A DNA stretch of 5,409 nucleotides, taken from Candidatus Aenigmatarchaeota archaeon. GTDB lineage: Archaea > Aenigmatarchaeota > Aenigmatarchaeia > DAOWOJ01. The stretch covers positions 1 through 5,409 of the forward strand of contig DAOWOJ010000034.1 of assembly GCA_030642125.1 (NCBI GenBank), given 5' to 3'. Below, piece by piece: positions 1-4,775 of this stretch; the first letter of the stretch is position 1, and each line of letters opens with the position of its first letter. The notes beneath the pieces were generated by a model, which had not been told where the DNA came from, ran no database searches, and saw only the letters and a program-made list of their open reading frames with translations. Both the position numbers and the translations under genes were made by a program.

Positions 1-1295
1 ATAAATAATGGTAATGTCCAAGGAGCATCTCTATGTTTTCTGAATGCAAAACCCAATCCTTCTGGCGATAATTTTGATGTTATAGCACAAACTCTTGAAA
101 ATCCAGTAGGAAGCGTTAATTCTGTATCTAATATTGGATTTGATTCATCTAATGGTCTTCCGCTATTCAATCTAAATCTTGTTGCCCAGGCTTCTGAATC
201 TTCTTTTGTAGGTATTAAATTTGTTAAACATTCTTCGTATTTCTGATGAAAAATTACTATTTTATTTAGTCCAATTGGAGAATTTATATATACGTCTTGA
301 ATGTTTTTGTCAGATAACAATATTTCTAATATCCCGAAACCTGCTGTATGTCTAGTTAATATTTCCGATAGTTGATTCATATCTTCGCTTTTAATATGAA
401 TTTTCATTTCTTCTGATAATTCTGATAACATATCTTTGCTTATGTTATAAAATGAGTTTCTGATATCTTTTGTAAATTTAGATGTTTTTGGTCTATGTAT
501 AGACATATATCTTCTTGCAACATCTAATAGAACATATTTATCTTCAGATAATTCAAATTCTGGAGGTATTACATGATATATATATCTTGTTTCATCAGGG
601 ATCTTGAATATTTCTACCTTTGAATCTCCTACACAATATTCATCTATTATTTCTCCTTTTGATGGCGAACGTATCATATATTTTGTGAACATGAAATTTG
701 GTTTAATTACAGGTTTGAATATCTCTCTATATATTGACCTATCTCCGATGTGATATCCATATATTTTTGGACCAGCTTTTTTTATTATTGATAGATCTTC
801 CATTAATGATTCTATAGGAATTAAAACATTGTGTAAATAATGTTTATAACATTCTTTGCACATTGGATTTCTTGTTTTTTTCTTTGTTATATTAACATGT
901 CTTATTAATCTCTTTAATTTAACATATGCTCCAACTGGATCTGATTTTAACATGATCACACATATTTTTTGCAGCTCATCAAATCTAACAGGTACGCATT
1001 TATCGCAATTTTCAAATTTTAGATTTGTATGAGATAGAATTTTTTTTTCTTTGACAATTTTTTTAACTAGATTCCCTATTTCCAATAAATATTTAATTTG
1101 TTCATAATCATATTCAATTTCTCTAGTTTCAGCTAGAACTACATTTGTAACTCCTTTAGATTCCATTAATTTGTCTATTGTTTTAGACATGCATATCGGA
1201 AATTCTTCTATAGAAGATCCATATACACAACCAAGGCAATTGACTTTTATATTATTTGTTTCTTCGTTGTAAGTATACGAACATGGTTTTGTCAT
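1..1295 (-). CDS. Type II/IV secretion (archaeal pilus/archaellum-type) ATPase, N-terminal 431 residues, partial
   Basis: This is the open 5' part of a hexameric secretion ATPase of the GspE/TadA/FlaI family, which powers assembly of type IV pilus-like filaments or archaella from the cytoplasmic face of the membrane. My translation from the ATG at 1295 has no stop up to the window edge. The N-terminus (about 1-150) carries Cys pairs CLGC (20-23), CDKC (97-100) and CKEC (146-149) plus C35, suggesting zinc ribbons. Residues about 195-260 hold the linker region (PNFMFTKYM, IPPEFELSEDKY). The N-terminal ATPase subdomain follows: HTAGFGILEILLSD (316-329), IQDVYINSPIG, then WATRFRLNSGRPLDESNPIL (370-389) and GFAFRKHRDAPWTLPLF (415-431), which are hallmark stretches of archaeal members. 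Walker A and B and the Asp/His boxes lie beyond the edge. It is transcribed divergently from two coiled-coil genes. Whether it serves a pilus, an archaellum or secretion cannot be told here. Confidence 0.9.
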   Translation of the reverse strand, partial: MTKPCSYTYNEETNNIKVNCLGCVYGSSIEEFPICMSKTIDKLMESKGVTNVVLAETREIEYDYEQIKYLLEIGNLVKKIVKEKKILSHTNLKFENCDKCVPVRFDELQKICVIMLKSDPVGAYVKLKRLIRHVNITKKKTRNPMCKECYKHYLHNVLIPIESLMEDLSIIKKAGPKIYGYHIGDRSIYREIFKPVIKPNFMFTKYMIRSPSKGEIIDEYCVGDSKVEIFKIPDETRYIYHVIPPEFELSEDKYVLLDVARRYMSIHRPKTSKFTKDIRNSFYNISKDMLSELSEEMKIHIKSEDMNQLSEILTRHTAGFGILEILLSDKNIQDVYINSPIGLNKIVIFHQKYEECLTNLIPTKEDSEAWATRFRLNSGRPLDESNPILDTELTLPTGFSRVCAITSKLSPEGLGFAFRKHRDAPWTLPLF

Positions 1296-1336
1296 ACTGA
1301 TATTTTCTTTATATTTAATAAATCTAATAGATTATC
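1296..1336. promoter_or_regulatory. Compact divergent promoter between the secretion ATPase and the coiled-coil operon
   Basis: Only 41 bp separate the two start codons. On the plus strand a TATA-like stretch TTTATATTTA (1308-1317) is centred about 25 bp before the ATG at 1337. On the minus strand TTATTAAA (complement of 1315-1322) is centred about 24 bp before the ATG at 1295. Both distances match archaeal TATA-to-start spacing, so both transcripts are probably leaderless or nearly so. No Shine-Dalgarno sequence precedes either start, which agrees. The two TATA elements overlap, so the genes probably compete for or share transcription factors. The boxes are degenerate in such AT-rich DNA, so the exact bases are uncertain. 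Confidence 0.55.
1318..1329 (+). repeat. 12-base promoter-proximal repeat, copy 1
   Basis: ATAAATCTAATA is found here and identically at 4448-4459. In both places it sits between a TATA box and the start point, ending 7-8 bases before the lead ATG or the tRNA 5' end. It may be an initiator-region element, or a chance match in AT-rich DNA. Confidence 0.4.
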
Positions 1337-1729
1337 ATGGAACTATTTGATAGAGAACAAGATAAATCAAAAAAATTAGATTCTTTTTTTATGCGTAGAA
1401 TGACAGAAAATGATAGGAGAATAAGACTGATAGAGGAAAAAGTTGATAATATGCATCAGAAAATCAAGATTATTGAAGATAGTGTATTAAGGCATAATAA
1501 AGAATCAACTTTTCAGTTATCTAAAAGTTCTGATAATGTTGATAATTTGAATAATAAGATTTCGGAGATTGATAGTTCTATCAAAATGATATTAATGGAA
1601 GTAAAAAGATCCGCAAAAAAGACAGAATTAATGGAAATGAAAAAGTTTTTTGATCTTCTAAGTCCAATAAAGAATCAATTTATAACTAGAGAAGAAGTTA
1701 AAAAAATAATAAGGAGGGAAAGAAGATGA
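1337..1729 (+). CDS. Small coiled-coil protein, possible accessory subunit of the filament/secretion machine
   Basis: A 130-residue, highly charged, cysteine-free protein with no signal peptide or membrane segment, so cytoplasmic. Residues about 20-95 show heptad-like hydrophobic spacing (IRLIEEKVDNMHQKIKIIED, later VDNLNNKISEIDSSIKMIL), predicting a long coiled coil. The C-terminus has a distinct block, MKKFFDLLSPIKNQFITREE (102-121), followed by a basic helix. I recognise similar 'LSPIK..F(V/I)TREEV' endings in DPANN archaeal hypothetical proteins, but they have no established function that I know. It is the first gene of an operon, overlaps the next gene by 4 bases (ATGA) and is divergent from a secretion ATPase. 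By analogy with the archaellum coiled-coil proteins FlaC/D/E it may be a structural or signalling partner of that machine; this is inference. The start is supported by the TATA spacing upstream. Confidence 0.85.
   Translation: MELFDREQDKSKKLDSFFMRRMTENDRRIRLIEEKVDNMHQKIKIIEDSVLRHNKESTFQLSKSSDNVDNLNNKISEIDSSIKMILMEVKRSAKKTELMEMKKFFDLLSPIKNQFITREEVKKIIRRERR
1713..1717 (+). promoter_or_regulatory. Strong Shine-Dalgarno (GGAGG) for the second operon gene
   Basis: GGAGG ends 8 bases before the ATG at 1726 and lies inside the end of the preceding reading frame. It fixes the start of the 234-residue gene. It contrasts with the lead gene, which has no Shine-Dalgarno, matching the common archaeal pattern of leaderless first genes and Shine-Dalgarno-led internal genes. 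Confidence 0.85.
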
Positions 1730-2430
1730 AATTACCGTTCTTTAAAAAAGAAATTAAACATGAACAAAAAAGTAATATTGAGGATATAGATAAGAAAATT
1801 AAATATTTGAGTTATAAAGGTATTTCTGGTAGTAAATTAATTAATATACTTAAGAGCGATGGATATTCTCTAAAAGAGATAGAAAATGGTTTAAGATATG
1901 TTATTAAAAGTGAAGTTGAAACTAAAGAAAGTTTATCAGCCCCATCAGCTACAAGTCCTTTAGGTTTTCCTAAAGACGAATCAAGTGACCAGCATTTTAT
2001 GGATAATGATGATATATTTCAAGATAAAAAGTTATCCGATGTGATAAATGAAACATCTAATAATATGGAAGTTGAAGAAACAGTAGAAGAGGAAATATTG
2101 CCAATAGAATTTGAAGAAGTTGTAGAACAAATTATATCAGAGAAGACAGGTTCTGTTAAACATAAATTAAGAAAAGTTAACAAAAGGATAGATGAACTTA
2201 ATAAGAAAATTGATTTGTTACAAAGTTTTATTGATGATACAAAAGACATGTGCATAGAAAATAAAAAAACTATAACAGGAAAAACGAACAAAATCTCATC
2301 TGATGTTGAAAATGTGAAAGTTTCCATAGGTGGTTTAGAAAGAGCATTTAAGGAATTTTTGCCTAGTTTAACAGAAAATGTGAAAACTTTGGAAATTATT
2401 ACTCATAAACTGAAGGAAAATGGTATTTGA
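1726..2430 (+). CDS. Helix-turn-helix/UBA-like domain plus coiled-coil protein, FlaC-like C-terminus
   Basis: A 234-residue protein translationally coupled to the preceding gene (4-base overlap). After a short basic start (LPFFKKE), residues about 20-62 form a compact helical domain (KGISGSKLINILKSDGYSLK). Its 'G.S...I...L...GYS..EI...L' spacing is seen in small N-terminal domains of DPANN hypothetical proteins. Residues about 65-140 are a low-complexity, acidic linker (EEEILPIEFEEVVEQ at the end). Residues about 140-200 look like a coiled coil (KLRKVNKRIDELNKKIDLLQ). The end, IGGLERAFKEFLPSLTENVK (201-220) followed by LEIITHKLK, resembles the C-terminal helices of archaellum FlaC/FlaD-like proteins. 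No membrane segment. It probably works with the upstream coiled-coil protein and perhaps with the divergent ATPase; a cytoplasmic scaffold role is inference. The function is unproven and I do not assign a gene name. Confidence 0.85.
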   Translation: MKLPFFKKEIKHEQKSNIEDIDKKIKYLSYKGISGSKLINILKSDGYSLKEIENGLRYVIKSEVETKESLSAPSATSPLGFPKDESSDQHFMDNDDIFQDKKLSDVINETSNNMEVEETVEEEILPIEFEEVVEQIISEKTGSVKHKLRKVNKRIDELNKKIDLLQSFIDDTKDMCIENKKTITGKTNKISSDVENVKVSIGGLERAFKEFLPSLTENVKTLEIITHKLKENGI

Positions 2431-2441
2431 ATTAATTGATA

Positions 2442-2467
2442 TTTTTTTAATAATTTTATTATTTTTT
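2442..2467 (+). terminator. U-tract terminator after the coiled-coil operon
   Basis: Starting 12 bases after the stop codon there are two T runs (T7 at 2442-2448, T6 at 2462-2467). Between them lies a weak inverted repeat (AATAA/TTATT). Archaeal RNA polymerase stops at such U tracts without needing a GC hairpin. The gap to the convergent rqcH stop is only 45 bp. The opposite strand has no T run here, so the site should act only on the plus-strand transcript. Confidence 0.6.
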
Positions 2468-2475
2468 AGTTAATA

Positions 2476-4383
2476 TCATATAACAAGCCCATTTCCGCTT
2501 GGAATGAACTTTTTGATTTCTTCATAGTCCATGAATTTTTCTATGATAGATTTTTCATCTGGCAATACCTTTTCCATAATTTTATTTTTTATTTCTTTTG
2601 CCAATGAATTCATATCTTTGTAACCTGGTTGTATTGTAACGTAATAATTAGAGTTTTTTCTAATCGAGAATATGGGTCCGCCTATTACTTTTTTATCATA
2701 CAATCTAAATCCTATTGCAAGTTTTAGTTCCAAATCTTTTTTATGATATCTTTTTCCATTTATTACAAACGATCCTTTTGGAAGGCCGCCCTTTTTTTTC
2801 ACATTTTCTGGATTCGTCCAAAATACATCAACATTTCCAATTCCAATTTTCCATGCAGAAGAATACGCTGCAGCGAATTCACAAGCTTCTTTTATGACGT
2901 TGTCTGGTATATCTTGGTTTTTTTCGTTTTTTATTACTACAAAAGGTGCTCCATGTATATCTGCGTGAAATACAAGATCTTTTTTATTAGTTTTTTTATT
3001 TATTATAGATTCATTTTGTATTGCATTTCTTCCGCCTATGACCAAATATCCATCAGAAGATATGAACCATCTGTAACATTCGTACCATTTTTTACGAGTA
3101 GTAATGTCTTTGTTTTTTTCTATTTTTTTAATTGATTTTTCTATGATATTGTCTCTTGTTTTTTCTAAGGCTTTTTCTGCTCCATCTTTTTTTCGTCTCA
3201 TCTTTTTACTATATTTGAAATAATCTGAGGCTATTTGTTGCGGTTTTTTTCTTATATCTAGCTCGATTTTCTTTTTGTTTATTTCAATCACAGCTTTTGC
3301 TTTCTGTGGAATTAACTTTACGAAATTATATTTATCTTTTATTTTTTTTTCTATATTTTTCCATTCATTTCCGTTTTCGTGCAGTTCCTTTATATCGTTT
3401 AAAATATCCGAAATAAGATCAAATCTGTTATAAATTATTTTTGCTTTATCTTGTGATTCCTTTTCTTTTTTTTCGAATATTTGAATAGCTTTTTTTTGTT
3501 CAGATTCTATTCTATTAAGCTTTTTCTCGATGCATTGTTTTTTTTCTTTTTTGCGTTTTTCTATCATTTCTTGTTCTGTTTTGTAATATAAAATATCTAT
3601 AATATTATTAAATTTTTCAAATTCTTTTATTTTTGTTGATTCTATATTTGAAAGTTTTATTGGAGATATTATATATGAATCTCTGATAAACATAACATTC
3701 GGATTTTTTTCTTTATCTATTGATTTAATAGTATTAAATAATTTTGTGATTTGATCTTTTGTTAATTGGTTTGTTTTTATATTTTCAATACAGCTTCTAA
3801 ATATGATTTCTTGCGCATAATCTATTCCAAATCCATTTGTAGCCAAGAAACCAATTATTTTTGCATTGCTGTTATGTAATTTTTCTGAAAATTCGGTATA
3901 ATCAATTTTAAATATGTTTTGAATTAAAGGATGTGGATATTCATATTTAATGCCTGCTAATATTTTTCTATCTCTAAATCTTTGAACTTTCCATGTGTTA
4001 ATAATGTTATAATCAATGTCAGTTAATATTATATTTCCTGGTTTCAATATTTCAATAATCATAATTTTATCATTGAATTCTAATTCTATTATTCTGTCAA
4101 ATTCTATTTGTTTTATATTTTTTATTATTTTACCATTAAGATATTTTCTTAGAAACATACAGAATGCACTAGGTTCTTTTGGTGCTTCTCTTTTGTATTT
4201 TGTTATGAATATTGATTTAGTTGGATCAATTAGTAGTGTTTCTTCGTTTCCTATATATATAGAAAATATGAATTTATCTTCTATTTGACGTATTTTCTGA
4301 ACTCTTCCGCCTATTAATTTTTTAAGTTCCTCTATTATATATTTTATATCCAAGGAATTCATTTCATCTATCATATTAAACAT
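2476..4383 (-). CDS. rqcH: NEMF/Rqc2-family ribosome quality control protein RqcH
   Basis: RqcH binds the 50S subunit carrying a stalled peptidyl-tRNA and, in characterised homologues, recruits tRNA (Ala in bacteria) to add a C-terminal tail that marks the chain for degradation. At 635 residues it has full family length and domain order. The NFACT-N domain begins with SLDIKYIIEEL (D12 aligns with yeast Rqc2 D9) and contains the conserved Asp-Arg pair in EFDR (D96-R97), known to be needed for tailing. A helix-hairpin-helix region lies near LATNGFGIDYAQEII (180-194). A long Lys/Glu-rich coiled coil spans about 270-430. The NFACT-R domain has WYECYRWFISSDGYLVIGGR (433-452) and FHADIHGAP (472-480). 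The C-terminus ends FIPSGNGLVI. Start choice is open: M1 (4383), M4 (4374) or M8 (4362). M8 fits family alignments, and a TATA box centred near 4397 would start RNA close to M4. Confidence 0.94.
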   Translation of the reverse strand: MFNMIDEMNSLDIKYIIEELKKLIGGRVQKIRQIEDKFIFSIYIGNEETLLIDPTKSIFITKYKREAPKEPSAFCMFLRKYLNGKIIKNIKQIEFDRIIELEFNDKIMIIEILKPGNIILTDIDYNIINTWKVQRFRDRKILAGIKYEYPHPLIQNIFKIDYTEFSEKLHNSNAKIIGFLATNGFGIDYAQEIIFRSCIENIKTNQLTKDQITKLFNTIKSIDKEKNPNVMFIRDSYIISPIKLSNIESTKIKEFEKFNNIIDILYYKTEQEMIEKRKKEKKQCIEKKLNRIESEQKKAIQIFEKKEKESQDKAKIIYNRFDLISDILNDIKELHENGNEWKNIEKKIKDKYNFVKLIPQKAKAVIEINKKKIELDIRKKPQQIASDYFKYSKKMRRKKDGAEKALEKTRDNIIEKSIKKIEKNKDITTRKKWYECYRWFISSDGYLVIGGRNAIQNESIINKKTNKKDLVFHADIHGAPFVVIKNEKNQDIPDNVIKEACEFAAAYSSAWKIGIGNVDVFWTNPENVKKKGGLPKGSFVINGKRYHKKDLELKLAIGFRLYDKKVIGGPIFSIRKNSNYYVTIQPGYKDMNSLAKEIKNKIMEKVLPDEKSIIEKFMDYEEIKKFIPSGNGLVI

Positions 4384-4392
4384 TTTGTGAAA

Positions 4393-4400
4393 GTATATAA
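4393..4400 (-). promoter_or_regulatory. Candidate TATA box for rqcH
   Basis: The minus strand reads TTATATAC here. Archaeal RNA synthesis begins about 26 bases downstream of the box centre, i.e. near 4371. That is just past the annotated ATG and at or just before the in-frame ATG codons at 4374 and 4362. If this box is real, translation starts at one of those later codons. AT-rich context makes the match only moderately specific. Confidence 0.45.
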
Positions 4401-4436
4401 TAATTAGTATTTTGTTAATTTATTTCTAATTGATAA

Positions 4437-4446
4437 GTATAAAAAC
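4437..4446 (+). promoter_or_regulatory. TATA box of the tRNA-Ile gene
   Basis: GTATAAAAAC is centred about 26 bp before the first base of the mature tRNA (4468). That is the canonical archaeal distance, so transcription should start at or within a few bases of the tRNA 5' end, leaving little or no leader for RNase P. Confidence 0.65.
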
Positions 4447-4447
4447 G

Positions 4448-4459
4448 ATAAATCTAATA
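4448..4459 (+). repeat. 12-base promoter-proximal repeat, copy 2
   Basis: Identical to 1318-1329 (ATAAATCTAATA). It begins about 7 bases after the TATA box centre and ends 8 bases before the tRNA. A partial version (TCTAATAAATA) also occurs near 4673-4683 downstream of the tRNA, where no gene start is evident, which weakens the case for a specific element. Confidence 0.4.
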
Positions 4460-4498
4460 AATATTATGGGCTCGTAGCTCAGCTTGATTAGAGCGCCG

Positions 4499-4516
4499 TT
4501 TATTTTATGAGCGTAA
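4499..4516 (+). other. tRNA intron 1 (18 nt, position 29/30, anticodon stem)
   Basis: Removal joins CCG to GT inside the anticodon stem. A full BHB splice motif can be drawn: outer helix AGA/TCT (4490-4492 with 4518-4520), central 4-bp helix GCGC/GCGT (4493-4496 with 4511-4514), bulges CG|T and AA|G with cuts between bases 2 and 3, and inner helix TTAT/ATGA closed by a TTT loop. The central helix borrows the 3' strand of the D stem. The tRNA splicing endonuclease is the expected enzyme. Confidence 0.85.
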
Positions 4517-4525
4517 GTCTTATAA

Positions 4526-4542
4526 GGCACTCAGGCGTAGTA
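4526..4542 (+). other. tRNA intron 2 (17 nt, position 38/39)
   Basis: Removal restores the 3' side of the anticodon stem (GCCGG). At these borders a central helix TTAT/GTAG (4520-4523 with 4537-4540, two wobble pairs) is flanked by bulges AA|G and TA|G, and a short inner helix GC/GC closes a 6-base loop. The outer helix is imperfect, so this is a relaxed motif. Because bases repeat at the borders, 4525-4541 (37/38, the canonical site) or 4527-4543 (39/40) would give the identical mature tRNA. Confidence 0.75.
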
Positions 4543-4563
4543 GCCGGAGGCCCTGGGTTTGAA

Positions 4564-4604
4564 AGAAGAATTTATGTCTATTTAGTACAGTAAACTTCTA
4601 AAAG
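4564..4604 (+). other. tRNA intron 3 (41 nt, position 59/60, T loop)
   Basis: This intron splits the T loop. The BHB is textbook: outer helix is the T stem CTGGG/CCCAG, central helix TTTG/TAAA (4558-4561 with 4599-4602), bulges AA|A and AG|T, inner helix GAAG/CTTC (4565-4568 with 4595-4598). The hairpin continues with TTTA/TAAA and TGT/ACA. Cutting between bases 2 and 3 of each bulge gives T loop UUUGAAU. Position 59/60 is a known non-canonical archaeal intron site. Confidence 0.9.
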
Positions 4605-4629
4605 TCCCAGCGGGCCCATTTAAATGCAA

Positions 4630-4658
4630 TTTTTAAACTATATAGAACTTTGTTTTTT
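4630..4658 (+). terminator. T-run terminators after the tRNA gene
   Basis: T5 at 4630-4634 and T6 at 4653-4658 lie 12 and 35 bases after the discriminator base. They fit archaeal U-tract termination of the tRNA transcript. The rest of the 157-bp gap to the thrS stop shows no gene or structured RNA that I can support. Confidence 0.5.
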
Positions 4659-4775
4659 GTAACAATATTATTTCTAATAAATAATGCGAAAAAGACGTAA
4701 AACTATCTTGGAATTTGTTTCTATTTTTAATTGTTATATTTATGTAATATCATAATTTAGTTTATGAAAATATGT

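Larger units (their letters stand above)
4468..4618 (+). tRNA. trnI: tRNA-Ile (anticodon UAU) interrupted by three introns
   Basis: The acceptor stem GGGCTCG (4468-4474) pairs with CGGGCCC (4611-4617); discriminator A73 is 4618 and no CCA is encoded. The D stem is GCTC/GAGC (4477-4480, 4491-4494). The anticodon arm is legible only after removing introns 4499-4516 and 4526-4542: CCGGU - CUUAUAA - GCCGG, with U31-G39 a wobble pair. Anticodon UAU is 4521-4523, preceded by U33. The variable loop is AGGCC. The T arm is CTGGG - TTTGAAT - CCCAG once 4564-4604 is removed. Exons total exactly 75 nt, the length expected for a D loop with two extra bases, and U8-A14, G15-C48, G18 and U54-A58 are intact. 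A73 agrees with isoleucine identity. Oddity: A19 with U56 in place of G19-C56. It reads AUA codons, abundant here. It is divergent from rqcH and convergent with thrS. Confidence 0.88.

Noticed and set aside
1..1295. Assignment of the ATPase as archaellum FlaI specifically
   Set aside because: The diagnostic C-terminal part is outside the window and the cysteine-rich N-terminus is unlike classic FlaI, so only the broader family is claimed.
2019..2327. Minus-strand open frame of 102 codons
   Set aside because: It lies wholly inside the 234-residue coiled-coil gene and gives a Ser-rich, low-complexity product with no family features; it is a shadow of that gene.
2715..3135. Two plus-strand open frames inside rqcH
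   Set aside because: Both are antisense to the conserved NFACT-R region and yield Phe/Ile/Tyr-rich sequence that follows from the reverse complement of Lys-rich coding DNA.
4016..4288. Plus-strand open frame of 90 codons resembling a membrane protein
   Set aside because: It is antisense to the well-conserved NFACT-N domain of rqcH; the hydrophobic look comes from AT-rich antisense sequence.
4499..4604. Split (trans-spliced) or permuted tRNA as in Nanoarchaeum
   Set aside because: All exons are present, in order, on one strand within 151 bp behind one TATA box, so cis-splicing explains everything.
4468..4618. tRNA pseudogene, or a tRNA with a single anticodon-loop intron
   Set aside because: I tried single-intron joins across the anticodon arm; they give either no U33 or mismatched stems. 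The three-intron model restores all stems, exact length and BHB motifs, which a decayed gene would not.
4684..4755. Small plus-strand open frame (23 residues, starts MRKRRKTILE) between the tRNA and thrS
   Set aside because: It has no Shine-Dalgarno, no TATA box at the right distance and no match to small archaeal ribosomal proteins such as L41e; the length is within chance expectation.
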